The notes below the pieces were generated by a model. That model saw only the letters and a list, made by a program, of their open reading frames with translations. It was not told where the DNA came from and did no database searches. This document shows, in pieces, positions 18,001 to 25,382 of a stretch of 47,880 nucleotides of DNA. Each line of letters opens with the position of its first letter. Within the stretch, counting starts at the first letter, position 1. The translations under genes were made by a program, and so were the position numbers. The stretch comes from CAZZKG01 sp964654825 (GTDB taxonomy: Bacteria > Gemmatimonadota > CAZMKB01), in the NCBI GenBank assembly GCA_964654825.1, contig CAZZKG010000026.1, positions 1-47,880 on the forward strand. Reading direction: 5' to 3'.

Positions 18001-19359
18001 ATGGTGTATCGACGGTTACGGGTAGGAACCGGGTTCCGTGAGCTCACGCTCGCCACTCCGATGCTCCTGAGGCAGGAGGAGATCAAAGAGGAGGTCGCCG
18101 AGCTCGATTACAATCTTCTCGTCGCCGTAATGACCATACTCGGCGGATCCATACTTCTGGGACTTTTCGTGGCTTCATTCCTTTCCAAACCGCTCGGTGA
18201 GCTCAGGAGAGGTACCCGTCAGATAGCATCAGGAAATCTTGATTATCAACTCGAAGGTGGGAGCTTCAGTGAGTTTCAAGAGCTTTACGAATCCTTCAAT
18301 GAAATGGCAAGCCGGGTGAAGGATTCACACCTTTTACTCGTATCAGAAAAATCGAAGATTGAGACGATATTGAAAAACGTCGGTGCCGGCGTACTCGTAC
18401 TCGACAGGGATGGGGATCTGAAACTGAGCAATGAGATGGCGGCTGCTCTCCTCTCTATCGACATGTCCGGCCTTACCGGGATGTCCCTGACGGATTCCCC
18501 TCTGATTCCTGTCCCCTGGAGGATATTCGTTCTCTGGGCCGCCGATCCAGAACAACGGGGAGAGAAACAGTTCGAGATTACAGTCGATGATGGCAGGGTG
18601 TTCATCAGAGGGACAAAAACCGTCGTCAAAACTGCCGATGGAGAATCTCTCTCCGTTGTCATCTTCGAAGATGTCACTGAGGGAATACGGTCGCAGAGAG
18701 TACTGGCCTGGGCCGACATGGCCAGACAGATCGCTCACGAGATCAAGAATCCGCTCACGCCGATACGACTGGCTGTACAGCATGTGAGACGACTTTACCG
18801 GGATCGTGCTCCGGATTTCGAAGAAAAACTCGAAGAAAACGTCAATCTCATCCTCCGGGAGATCGAGCGACTCGGGAAGACGGCTTCTCAATTCTCAACA
18901 CTTGCCAAGGCTGACCGGACACGAGCTGCCCCGATCGATATCGGACCATTGGTACGGGAAGTCCTTGCGCTCTACAAGGATGGTGAGGAACATATCACGT
19001 ATGAGCTGGTTTGTGACCGTGAAATAACTATCGCGGTGTCAAACGAGGAGGACTTCAGAAAAGTATTGATAAACCTCCTCGAGAACAGCAGGGATGCAGT
19101 AAAGGGAGGAGGCGTGGTCACCGTTTCGCTCGGGGAAAATGACGGCTGGGTTGTTCTGTCCGTGAATGACACTGGTGAAGGTATCCCATCAGATCTGCTC
19201 GGTAAGGTTTTTGAACCGGATTTCACTACCAGGACGGATGGAACGGGTCTGGGCCTCACGATCGTGAGGAGACTGGTAGAAGGTTGGGGAGGGAGAGTCG
19301 AGATAGACAGCGTGCAGGATGTGAGTACACGGGTGAGTGTTTTCATGAAACCTGCATGA
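15034..19359 (+). CDS. Very large NtrY-like membrane sensor histidine kinase
   Basis: The protein has 1441 residues. About 68 N-terminal residues are two hydrophobic spans. A soluble segment follows, then a block of about eight spans between 285 and 560, a second extracytoplasmic domain (about 565-785), two further spans (about 790-850), a third sensor region (about 870-1010) and a last helix. HAMP is at about 1050-1100, PAS at about 1110-1220, HisKA has the phospho-accepting His at about 1235 in MARQIAHEIKNPLTP, and HATPase has N, G1 (NDTGEGIP) and G2 (GTGLGLTIV) boxes. The AWxDMARQIAHEIKNPLTPI signature is that of NtrY. The natural partner is probably the NtrX-like activator at 25383. The sensory part is about twice the usual size. 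The ribosome site is weak. Confidence 0.9.
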   Translation: MLKIKDNWNILVIELLSILLATLVFSGSIPFSFLLLFLILLPVLALQRSIFTVFLLCFVALFLFLQARTRKMSEEPELYLHESMDERLVDLSVRISDRVAADESLLVSVGGQILESGSDLEDPDLGIHVFDIIASKLEREQGVGVILFDTGLRWVAWGGRIRGINAGFIRETLDTGENARIVKGSVFTVLTMTYPLTGTDGEPIGVLFLCDLLAVQGNLEQVASMQEGFLDGLSGGLGRWGVLAPAESGGEKEGAKPVTAFGKRVAWLLPPAGKDVAELSSPVDRIRIILCLLIFIPWLMVTRRWICRIDGLIQTRLRQGNSQYLWLFAGTVAIGLILSLLRRSLIALGIPGDFWDSALFSPNLFASGLLDAASRSVGDFFISTVFILVLACWFLIRVRTISIGTRGLISSISRITVVSAAVILSASVPFVLQRLLRDTSTELLVYGRPFESLAFILWEGSLCLLLLGVLLVSTGLFITAAGKVKKTIPLAVAMVALGGLYFLPVFRPGQGMTAFNSILLPIAAVSVSFLLANIITGQSHSANVTRSLGSFLMGTMCATLIMYPFILDRRYEVLIESAEELAEVARKPIDTWITYVLEEFIEETQEKQDKILDEFSSRELAFALWAASPLSTVGTPSSLSIYDMDGNRLSTFSLLAGQLPAEVVSYLADEAGRRGESFIYTGFVGDEQYYIATVPLGTTESMSGVLLARLPTGLKRRIKTGVTPFLRTESRFRPASGISVSLIEEEDEIPAELREAVGRGVWQKHTDDPGEGKTYLASVTYIQAEQRWLLLGIPLMNVGMLLGMTVAAVLVNCVVVAIAIGLFFSFCVSSVDEPLLFFGRGFYGTFRVRLTIALFIFSLIPTLIWGVLSREALIERLDKDTRMEAQRILRDSIPLLLEDGGRSDQEGTEAPVTISLPFPGDERMADLAEVMGAELFLYSGNMLISSSRPDLIQSGIMAPWTGSKAYRELFLEHRSTTSDLIIIGSTPYIMVYRRLRVGTGFRELTLATPMLLRQEEIKEEVAELDYNLLVAVMTILGGSILLGLFVASFLSKPLGELRRGTRQIASGNLDYQLEGGSFSEFQELYESFNEMASRVKDSHLLLVSEKSKIETILKNVGAGVLVLDRDGDLKLSNEMAAALLSIDMSGLTGMSLTDSPLIPVPWRIFVLWAADPEQRGEKQFEITVDDGRVFIRGTKTVVKTADGESLSVVIFEDVTEGIRSQRVLAWADMARQIAHEIKNPLTPIRLAVQHVRRLYRDRAPDFEEKLEENVNLILREIERLGKTASQFSTLAKADRTRAAPIDIGPLVREVLALYKDGEEHITYELVCDREITIAVSNEEDFRKVLINLLENSRDAVKGGGVVTVSLGENDGWVVLSVNDTGEGIPSDLLGKVFEPDFTTRTDGTGLGLTIVRRLVEGWGGRVEIDSVQDVSTRVSVFMKPA

Positions 19360-19382
19360 AAGTGTCCCGTTCCGGAACACTT
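19360..19382. repeat. 23-bp palindrome matching MITE-like element ends
   Basis: Directly after the kinase stop, AGTGTCCCGTTCC is identical to the left end of the element at 30109 (13 bases). It is joined to GGAACACT, which resembles that element's right end. It looks like two terminal repeats with nothing between them, for instance a deletion remnant. No T-run follows, so it is not a standard terminator. Confidence 0.4.
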
Positions 19383-19412
19383 GCACATTCCGGCTTCCGG
19401 CTCCGGATCATC

Positions 19413-19441
19413 TTGACAACATATCGTACAGGTGTTAGTAT
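19413..19441 (+). promoter_or_regulatory. Probable sigma-70 promoter of the dnaX run
   Basis: TTGACA (19413-19418), a 17-base spacer and TAGTAT (19436-19441) give 6/6 and 4/6 matches. It sits about 100 bases before dnaX in the gap after the kinase gene, and no other promoter was seen until the response regulator. Confidence 0.6.
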
Positions 19442-19544
19442 TGCTTTGCTTGTATGGAGGTTTCTCAAAATAGATCTCCCTGGATCAACAATCTCTGGCG
19501 TATCACATGATTGCAGCCATTGTTAATACGGGAATCATCTGAGG

Positions 19545-21131
19545 ATGGAAGGACAATCGCATCCCGCATCTCCGGCTCTGGTAAGTTCTCGAAAATACAG
19601 ACCGGCATGTTTTGCTGAGGTGCTCTCGCAGGAGCATGTATCTACCACCCTGAAAAATGCCATCCTGCAGGATCGGTTGTCCCATGCTTATTTGTTTGCC
19701 GGCCCGAGAGGTGTCGGTAAGACAACGATGGCGCGTATACTCGCTAAGGCGGTGAACTGTGAAGCCAGACAGGGGCCCGAGCCCTGTGATAAGTGTTCCA
19801 TGTGTGAAGAGATCAGGCAGGGTCGTGCGCTCGATGTAATCGAGATAGACGGTGCCTCGAACCGCAGGATCGGTGATGTAAGGGATCTTCGCCAGAAGGT
19901 CGGTATCGCACCCAGCAGGGCGAGGAGGAAAGTATACATCATCGATGAAGTACACATGCTCACCAATGAGGCTTTTAATGCTCTCCTGAAAACACTCGAA
20001 GAACCTCCCGACAGAGTGATATTCATATTTGCCACGACCGAGCCACATAAGGTACCGCTTACGATTGTGTCGAGGTGTCAGCGTTTTGACTTCAGGAGTA
20101 TACCGAAAGCGGATATTGCCGGTTATCTCAAGAGTGTTGCAAAAAAAGAGGCTGTCGAACTGGGTGATGATACAATTTATGCTATCGCCAGAAAAGCGGA
20201 CGGCAGTCTGCGTGATGCACTCAGCCTGTTCGATCAGATCAGAGCTTTCTCAGGTGGAGCATTCGAAGAGAATGATGTTTTTATCGTAACCGGGATGATC
20301 GAGGAGGATGTATACCTCGAAATTCTCAAGGCAATCGCGGACGGAGACGGAAAGCGTGTTGTCGACGTCGTAAACCGGATCTGGAACAGTGGAATTGATC
20401 TCGGGGAATTCTATGACGGACTTCTCGAACACTTCCGCAACCTCATCGTACTAAAAGTCGACGATTCACTCGCCGGGACCTGTGATGTGTCGGGATCTTC
20501 GATTGATGAATATCTAAAACTTGCGCCGAGGTTCGATATCCGGGAGCTTCATGGCATGTTCGATCGCCTCGCAGAGAGCAGAGTATCCTTCAGAAACTCA
20601 GACCTCAAAAGAATCCTGCTCGAATCAATCCTCCTTAAATTCACCTGGTTTGGAAAACGCAGCGGGGGAAGTTCAAACAAAGATCATGTCTCTCACGAGA
20701 GTATCCCGGAGAAGCAGACCCCGGATCAGCCCGATGACCAGGTTGGCTCAAAGCCTGTTACCGGAGACGATGAATCGGTATGGAACTCATTTCTGGATGT
20801 CATCCGCAGCAGAAAAGTTACCCTGTTCGGTCTCCTCTCCGCCGCCCGGCCGGTCTCCCTGGCGGATGACTCCTTTGCGATAGGGATGGAGTGCAAGAAT
20901 TCATTTGTGAAGGATCAACTTCGATTACCCGAGCATGTTTCTCTCATGAACCAGTGTCTCTCGGAAGTGTGTGGGAAGAACGTGCACTTCGATATTCAAT
21001 ACGAGATGAAGCAAAGTCATCCGACGGGAAAAACCGGTCCGTCCGGAGTGCAGTCGGATCCAATGATTGAAAGTTTCAAGAAAATCCTGGATGCGGAGGA
21101 AGTCCCGTCAAGCCCCAGGCAGGGGACCTGA
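19545..21131 (+). CDS. dnaX: DNA polymerase III subunit gamma/tau
   Basis: This is the clamp-loader ATPase that opens the sliding clamp at replication forks. The opening SSRKYRPACFAEVLSQEHV is typical. Walker A is GPRGVGKTT, the zinc module is C-n8-CDKCSMC, Walker B is VYIIDEVHML, sensor 1 is FATTEPHKV, and sensor 2 is DGSLRDALSLFDQ. The C-terminal part from about 370 is variable, with a small domain (LLSAARPVSLADDSFAIGME) seen in tau proteins. At 528 residues it is normal for bacteria that make a single form. The ATG start has a poor ribosome site. It is first in the run dnaX, ybaB, recR. Confidence 0.95.
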   Translation: MEGQSHPASPALVSSRKYRPACFAEVLSQEHVSTTLKNAILQDRLSHAYLFAGPRGVGKTTMARILAKAVNCEARQGPEPCDKCSMCEEIRQGRALDVIEIDGASNRRIGDVRDLRQKVGIAPSRARRKVYIIDEVHMLTNEAFNALLKTLEEPPDRVIFIFATTEPHKVPLTIVSRCQRFDFRSIPKADIAGYLKSVAKKEAVELGDDTIYAIARKADGSLRDALSLFDQIRAFSGGAFEENDVFIVTGMIEEDVYLEILKAIADGDGKRVVDVVNRIWNSGIDLGEFYDGLLEHFRNLIVLKVDDSLAGTCDVSGSSIDEYLKLAPRFDIRELHGMFDRLAESRVSFRNSDLKRILLESILLKFTWFGKRSGGSSNKDHVSHESIPEKQTPDQPDDQVGSKPVTGDDESVWNSFLDVIRSRKVTLFGLLSAARPVSLADDSFAIGMECKNSFVKDQLRLPEHVSLMNQCLSEVCGKNVHFDIQYEMKQSHPTGKTGPSGVQSDPMIESFKKILDAEEVPSSPRQGT

Positions 21132-21157
21132 TCGTCTCAAATGAGGAGAGAAAATAA

Positions 21158-21469
21158 ATGAAGAACATCGGGCAATTGCTCAAACAGGCTCAGAAGATGC
21201 AGGGCGCGATTCGCCAGGTGCAGGAGGGATTGGCCGAGAAAAGAATCAACGCCTCGGCCGGCGGCGGCATGGTCGAGGTTGTTGCGAATTGCCAGCAGAC
21301 AATAATGGAAATAAAGATCAATCCCGAGGTCGTCAACCCGGCTGACACCGAACTCCTCCAGGACCTGCTGCTCGCGGCGATAAATGATGCCCTCGACCAG
21401 GCCGGTGACCTGGCTGCAGAAGAGATGAAAAAGGTGACAGGTGGTTTGAACCTGCCGGGGATCTTCTAA
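21158..21469 (+). CDS. ybaB: YbaB/EbfC family nucleoid-associated protein
   Basis: The 103-residue protein forms dimers that bind DNA. The family pattern is complete: MKNIGQLLKQAQKMQ at the start, GGGMVEVVANCQQTIMEIKI in the middle, and DLLLAAINDALDQA before a C-terminal glycine-rich end. It follows dnaX by 26 bases and precedes recR, the conserved arrangement in many phyla, and it probably acts with RecR or on nucleoid structure. GAGGAG precedes the ATG. Confidence 0.93.
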   Translation: MKNIGQLLKQAQKMQGAIRQVQEGLAEKRINASAGGGMVEVVANCQQTIMEIKINPEVVNPADTELLQDLLLAAINDALDQAGDLAAEEMKKVTGGLNLPGIF

Positions 21470-21489
21470 TTCATGATGAGGAGATCAGC

Positions 21490-22083
21490 ATGTCCGGTGC
21501 GATCGAAAAACTTGTCGAAGAGTTCTCGAAACTGCCCGGGATCGGAAAAAAGACAGCGCGGCGGTTGACCTATCATCTTCTCAAGGTCCCGAGAGATGAA
21601 GCGGATCTACTCGGCACAACGATCAGAGAAATACGAGAGCGGATCAAGATGTGTTCCAGGTGTTCGAATCTATCCGAGATCGATCCTTGTGAAATATGCA
21701 GCAGTCAGCATCGCGAAAAAGCCGTGATCTGTGTCGTCGAAGAAGCAAGTGATGTGATGGCGATCGAGCGGATTGGCGACTATCATGGGCTCTATCACGT
21801 TCTGCAGGGTGTCCTTTCACCGCTCGATGGTATCGGACCCGAAGACCTCACAGTCGATCGGTTGCTGGAACGCGTGATGGAGGGTGAAGTAAAAGAGGTG
21901 ATCATCGCAACAAATCCGACCGTCGAAGGTGAGGCGACTGCCATTTATCTCAAAAACGTACTCACTGCGCACAATGTCAGGGTGACGAGGATCGCCAGGG
22001 GATTGCCTGTTGGTGGAGATATCGAATATGCGGACGATGTGACGATACTTCGTGCGCTGGAGGGCAGAAGGGAACTCAAGTAG
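21490..22083 (+). CDS. recR: Recombination mediator RecR
   Basis: RecR helps load RecA at gaps together with RecO/RecF. The N-terminal helix-hairpin-helix (LPGIGKKTARRLTYHLL) is followed by the four-cysteine zinc finger CSRCSNLSEIDPCEIC. The Toprim domain has VVEEASDVMAIE and the conserved YHVLQGVLSPLDGIGP and ATNPTVEGEATA motifs. At 197 residues it is standard length. It ends with TAG, showing that TAG is a normal stop in this genome. It lies 20 bases after ybaB. Confidence 0.96.
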   Translation: MSGAIEKLVEEFSKLPGIGKKTARRLTYHLLKVPRDEADLLGTTIREIRERIKMCSRCSNLSEIDPCEICSSQHREKAVICVVEEASDVMAIERIGDYHGLYHVLQGVLSPLDGIGPEDLTVDRLLERVMEGEVKEVIIATNPTVEGEATAIYLKNVLTAHNVRVTRIARGLPVGGDIEYADDVTILRALEGRRELK

Positions 22084-22118
22084 AACCGGTATCCGAACAC
22101 GAGTCCGGAGAGCGTCAG

Positions 22119-22709
22119 GTGGAATTGCGATTGGCATACGGGGGACCACGGGGCAGCGGGAAGACTACCAACCTGGTAGGCATTCAGAACGCTATTTCGG
22201 GGGCGGACCTCTCGGATTATGTAAGTATGAGCATCTCGAGTATCGGGAAATCACCCATCGATTTCCTCTATTTCGAACTGGAGCAGAAGGGTTTGGAAAA
22301 GTATACGTTTCGGATCGTGACCCTTCCGCACTACGATGATTATTTCCACCTCTGGAAGATGATTCTCTCTGACTGTCACGGTGTCGTTGTCGTATTTGAT
22401 TCAAGGGCCGAAAAAATGGAAGAGAACCTCGCTTACCTGAGAATGGTGATCGATTCTCTGTCATCGATGAACATCACACCGGAGGATTTTCCGATATTTT
22501 TTCAGTATAATAAAACTGATCTTCCCGACGCCTTACCGGGGCAGGAGCTGGAAGAAAGACTGAACTTGTTCGGGAGATGGTCCCATCACGCTACTGCCCT
22601 GAACGGAGAAGGAATACTCAGGACGTTTATGGCAATTGCACACAGCCTGCTGCCCGGAGTCGCGTTCGCCGGTAAAACTGTGGACAGTGTTGAAGGGGAT
22701 ATGTCGTGA
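22119..22709 (+). CDS. MglA-like small GTPase with degenerate G3 motif
   Basis: The 196-residue Ras-like GTPase is of the MglA group, which controls polarity and motility in gliding bacteria. The P-loop GPRGSGKTTN is at 9-18, and G4 is FQYNKTDLPDALP, very close to MglA. The G3 segment, normally TVPGQ in MglA, reads TLPHY, so the conserved glycine and glutamine used for hydrolysis are absent. GTP cycling may therefore be altered. No MglB/roadblock partner is adjacent. The start is GTG with GGAG eight bases before it. Its stop overlaps the GTG start of pgsA, so it is coupled to phospholipid synthesis genes. Confidence 0.75.
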   Translation: MELRLAYGGPRGSGKTTNLVGIQNAISGADLSDYVSMSISSIGKSPIDFLYFELEQKGLEKYTFRIVTLPHYDDYFHLWKMILSDCHGVVVVFDSRAEKMEENLAYLRMVIDSLSSMNITPEDFPIFFQYNKTDLPDALPGQELEERLNLFGRWSHHATALNGEGILRTFMAIAHSLLPGVAFAGKTVDSVEGDMS

Positions 22710-23308
22710 CCCTTCCGAACAAGATCACTATTTTTCGGTTCTTTCTCAGCCCGGTTCTTTTTGTATTGATCACCACGGCAGAGGATATCCTGATCAAGGT
22801 GATTGCATTTCTGGTTTTCCTCACTGCCGCCCTAACCGATCTGTATGATGGATATCTGGCCAGGAAGCACGGGGATGTGACCGAACTCGGAAAGGTTATT
22901 GATCCGCTCGCGGATAAATTCCTCCTCACCGCGGCTTTTGTCGCTTTCTATCTGTTGAGGGGCACGAGTGAGGTGTTTCGCGATGTACAATTGTGGGTAG
23001 TCATCATTGTTCTCGGACGAGAAGCTGCCATCATGGCCTTCAGATATGTAGCCGTCGGTCATGGAAATTACCTTCCGGCGAGTAAGCTCGCAAAACTGAA
23101 AACATTTACGCAGAATGTCTTCATCGGATCGGTCCTCCTGAGGTATGTCCACTGGGGTATCGCAGAAGAGTACGGTGAGCTCTCCTTCCAGAATTTTGAC
23201 ATCTTCCACGATTATTTAAATTACTATACTCTGTGGCTGGTACTGTTCCTGACCACCGTGTCGGGTGTTCTCTATATTGTAAAGTTTCGACACCTGATCT
23301 CCATGTGA
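22706..23308 (+). CDS. pgsA: CDP-diacylglycerol-glycerol-3-phosphate 3-phosphatidyltransferase
   Basis: This integral membrane enzyme makes phosphatidylglycerophosphate from CDP-diacylglycerol, the committed step to phosphatidylglycerol. The CDP-alcohol phosphotransferase signature is present at about 47-70 as DLYDGYLAR followed by G and DPLADKF, with all the aspartates. About five hydrophobic segments span the 200 residues. The GTG start overlaps the stop of the GTPase gene. The next gene, pgpA, encodes the following step of the pathway. Confidence 0.92.
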   Translation: MTLPNKITIFRFFLSPVLFVLITTAEDILIKVIAFLVFLTAALTDLYDGYLARKHGDVTELGKVIDPLADKFLLTAAFVAFYLLRGTSEVFRDVQLWVVIIVLGREAAIMAFRYVAVGHGNYLPASKLAKLKTFTQNVFIGSVLLRYVHWGIAEEYGELSFQNFDIFHDYLNYYTLWLVLFLTTVSGVLYIVKFRHLISM

Positions 23309-23385
23309 GTCCCATCACACCTGCATGAGGCATGTGAGGATCAGGTCCGGAGATTGTCCCCGTCTGATAATGAGGTCGAGATTTC

Positions 23386-23886
23386 ATGAGGCAGGATATA
23401 ATGACTGAATCACGCCCCGCGAGGAACGGGTTTATTTCCGGATCGAACGTGGTGATCAGCAGCGTGTTCGGCATCGGGTACTTTCCCGTCGCATCGGCAA
23501 CCGCCGCAACGTTTATCCACGCGGTGGTGATGTTTGTTTTCTTCTCGAGACCATCAGTCCTCGAAATTCCCATTGTCATTTTCCTGTTCCTGTTCGCGGT
23601 GAAAAGCTCCGGCTGTGCCGAGAAGGTACTCGGACACGACGCCCAGGAAATAGTCATTGATGAAGTCTGTGGTTTCATGATCACACTTCTCTTCATCGAC
23701 AGGACAGAGCTGGGGGTTGTACTTACAGCTTTTCTGTTGTTCAGATTCTTTGATATCCTGAAGCCCTGGCCCATCAAGCGATCACAACACATTTCAGGTG
23801 GACTGGGCATTGTGATCGATGACGTGCTGGCCGGCATATACTCTCATCTCATACTCCGGTTGCTCATGGCGCTCAACGTTCTTTGA
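23386..23886 (+). CDS. pgpA: Phosphatidylglycerophosphatase A
   Basis: PgpA removes phosphate from phosphatidylglycerophosphate to give phosphatidylglycerol, completing the step begun by PgsA. The motif GHDAQEIVIDEVCGF with its acidic metal ligands is diagnostic, and FRFFDILKPWPIK and GGLGIVIDDVLAGIYS follow. Length 166 is typical. Two starts are possible: ATG at 23386 (GAGG ten bases upstream) or ATG at 23401 (AGGA five bases upstream). The conserved fold starts at about residue 15, so both work. Confidence 0.92.
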   Translation: MRQDIMTESRPARNGFISGSNVVISSVFGIGYFPVASATAATFIHAVVMFVFFSRPSVLEIPIVIFLFLFAVKSSGCAEKVLGHDAQEIVIDEVCGFMITLLFIDRTELGVVLTAFLLFRFFDILKPWPIKRSQHISGGLGIVIDDVLAGIYSHLILRLLMALNVL

Positions 23887-23901
23887 CTCTGATCCACTCT
23901 C

Positions 23902-24612
23902 ATGGGAACAGATACGAATCCTATCAGAACCACAGGTATCAGCAGCCGCAGGATCCTCGAACTCATAAATCTGAGTCTCGATAATGCCAGGCGCGTTACC
24001 TGTGATGTAAGGAAATCAATTGACGGTGTCGATGTTTTCGTATTCGATGCCGGCTGTTCGAAACGCGAATATCAGCGTGTCTACCGCAGGATTGCGGATT
24101 CTCTGTCCGAATACACCTATGGTTTCGGTGATACAAGAATAGTGGATACTGTGAGTCACATGCTCCTTAGACAGCGACAGAGCCTGGCGCTTGCCGAGTC
24201 GCTGACCGGGGGGCTCATCTCGGATCGTCTGACGGATATACCCGGCAGTTCTGGATATTTCATGGTATCGCTCGTTGTGTATTCCAACGAGTCAAAAGTG
24301 AAGCTTCTCGGGGTCCCTGTTCACACAATCGAAAGATGGGGCGCAGTGAGCAGGCAGACCTGTGATAAGATGCTCAAGGGCCTTTCGCGTTATGGTGATT
24401 TTTCTTACAGAGTCGCCGTGACGGGGATAGCCGGACCGACAGGTGGTGTGCAGGGGAAACCGGTTGGTACGGTGTATGTCGGTATAGCCGATCACTGTTT
24501 AAAAAGTATCAGAAAATTCGGGTTTTCGGGAACTCGAAGGGATATCAAGGAGTACACATTCAGTACCGCCATGAGGTTGTTGTGGAAGAGGCTCAAGGGT
24601 ATCACTGAATGA
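23902..24612 (+). CDS. CinA-like protein lacking the N-terminal MoCF domain (nicotinamide-nucleotide amidohydrolase)
   Basis: The C-terminal about 160 residues are a full PncC/CinA deamidase domain (LALAESLTGGLISDRLTDIPGSS, YSNESKVKLLGVP, VAVTGIAGPTGG, GKPVGTVYVG). This domain hydrolyses nicotinamide mononucleotide to nicotinate mononucleotide in the pyridine nucleotide cycle. The N-terminal about 75 residues resemble the small KH-like linker domain of full CinA (YGFGDTRIVDTVSHML), but the molybdopterin-binding-like ADP-ribose pyrophosphatase domain that should precede it is absent. No sign of it exists upstream, where pgpA ends 15 bases before the ATG. It is shorter (236) than usual CinA (about 410) but longer than a minimal PncC. 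No clear ribosome site is seen. Confidence 0.85.
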   Translation: MGTDTNPIRTTGISSRRILELINLSLDNARRVTCDVRKSIDGVDVFVFDAGCSKREYQRVYRRIADSLSEYTYGFGDTRIVDTVSHMLLRQRQSLALAESLTGGLISDRLTDIPGSSGYFMVSLVVYSNESKVKLLGVPVHTIERWGAVSRQTCDKMLKGLSRYGDFSYRVAVTGIAGPTGGVQGKPVGTVYVGIADHCLKSIRKFGFSGTRRDIKEYTFSTAMRLLWKRLKGITE

Positions 24613-24680
24613 TCTCGCCTCCAATCAGTGACCGGTTTCGGCAGTAACTGAGATCCGCCCCCTCGGCGGAGAAAAACATT

Positions 24681-25262
24681 ATGAGACTTTTTCTTGCCCT
24701 GATGCTACCAGATGATTTGAGAGAAACTCTTGGAGTTCTGGTGAGGACTCTCTCAAAAGCGGATGCACAGGTCAAATGGGTGACCTGGCAGAATATACAT
24801 CTCACACTGAAATTTCTGGGAGAGGTTGAAGAGGAGAGGCTCCACCAGGTTCATGAGGTATCGAGGCTTGCTGCGAAGGGAGTGAGACCGTTTCAGCTGA
24901 AAGCAGAAGGGGTCGGCGCATTTCCCGGTGTCAGGCGTCCGAAAGTCATATGGGTGGGCCTGACGCCTTCATCCCGGCTTACAGTTCTCTATGGGAGGAT
25001 CGAGGATGGGTTCCGGTCGATTGGTTTTCCTGCTGAGAAGAAGTCGTGGTCCCCTCACCTAACGATCGGCAGGGTAAAAAGCAACCGGAATATCCGTCGA
25101 CTCGAGGCAGAACTCTCGCAGGCCGTTTTTCATCCGTATACGTTTCTCGTGGATGGTATCCACATCGTCAGGAGTACTCTGAGGCCTGAGGGACCTCTCT
25201 ACGACACACTGAAAAGGATACCACTGGAGCTGGAATCATCGAACCCAGCGGATCACCGGTGA
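24681..25262 (+). CDS. thpR: RNA 2',3'-cyclic phosphodiesterase (ThpR/LigT)
   Basis: This is a 2H-superfamily enzyme that opens 2',3'-cyclic phosphates on RNA ends. The two catalytic motifs are HLTLKF (His40, Thr42) and HLTIGR (His126, Thr128), the standard pair. Length 193 is normal. GGAG lies before the ATG. It ends the housekeeping run; its TGA stop is inside the first copy of a GGTGA-n3-TCACC palindrome that continues towards the sigma-54 activator gene. Confidence 0.93.
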   Translation: MRLFLALMLPDDLRETLGVLVRTLSKADAQVKWVTWQNIHLTLKFLGEVEEERLHQVHEVSRLAAKGVRPFQLKAEGVGAFPGVRRPKVIWVGLTPSSRLTVLYGRIEDGFRSIGFPAEKKSWSPHLTIGRVKSNRNIRRLEAELSQAVFHPYTFLVDGIHIVRSTLRPEGPLYDTLKRIPLELESSNPADHR

Positions 25263-25338
25263 GAATCACCGAATAAATAGTAAATAAATGGTGACAGTCA
25301 CCAATTAAACGGTGATAGTCACTGAATAACGAGTCACC
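25257..25338 (+). promoter_or_regulatory. Array of GGTGA-n3-TCACC palindromes upstream of the NtrX-like gene
   Basis: Three near-perfect 15-bp palindromes lie at 25257-25271, 25289-25303 and 25310-25324. A further half-site TCACC is at 25334-25338. Centre-to-centre spacing is 32 and 21 bases, close to three and two helical turns, as for regulator sites on one face of DNA. The gene for the response regulator begins at 25383, so autoregulation is possible. Copy 2 also shares 13 bases (25283-25295) with the hairpin arm at 30198-30210, so a repeat-element origin is the main alternative. Confidence 0.5.
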
Positions 25339-25382
25339 GGAAAACACTTGGAGCTGAGGCTCGGAATAATTTCGGAGGAGTA

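Noticed and set aside
20141..20148. Run of seven A in dnaX as a programmed frameshift site like that of E. coli
   Set aside because: It lies at about residue 200 inside the conserved ATPase region, far before the place where a gamma form would end, and has no supporting stem-loop that I can see.
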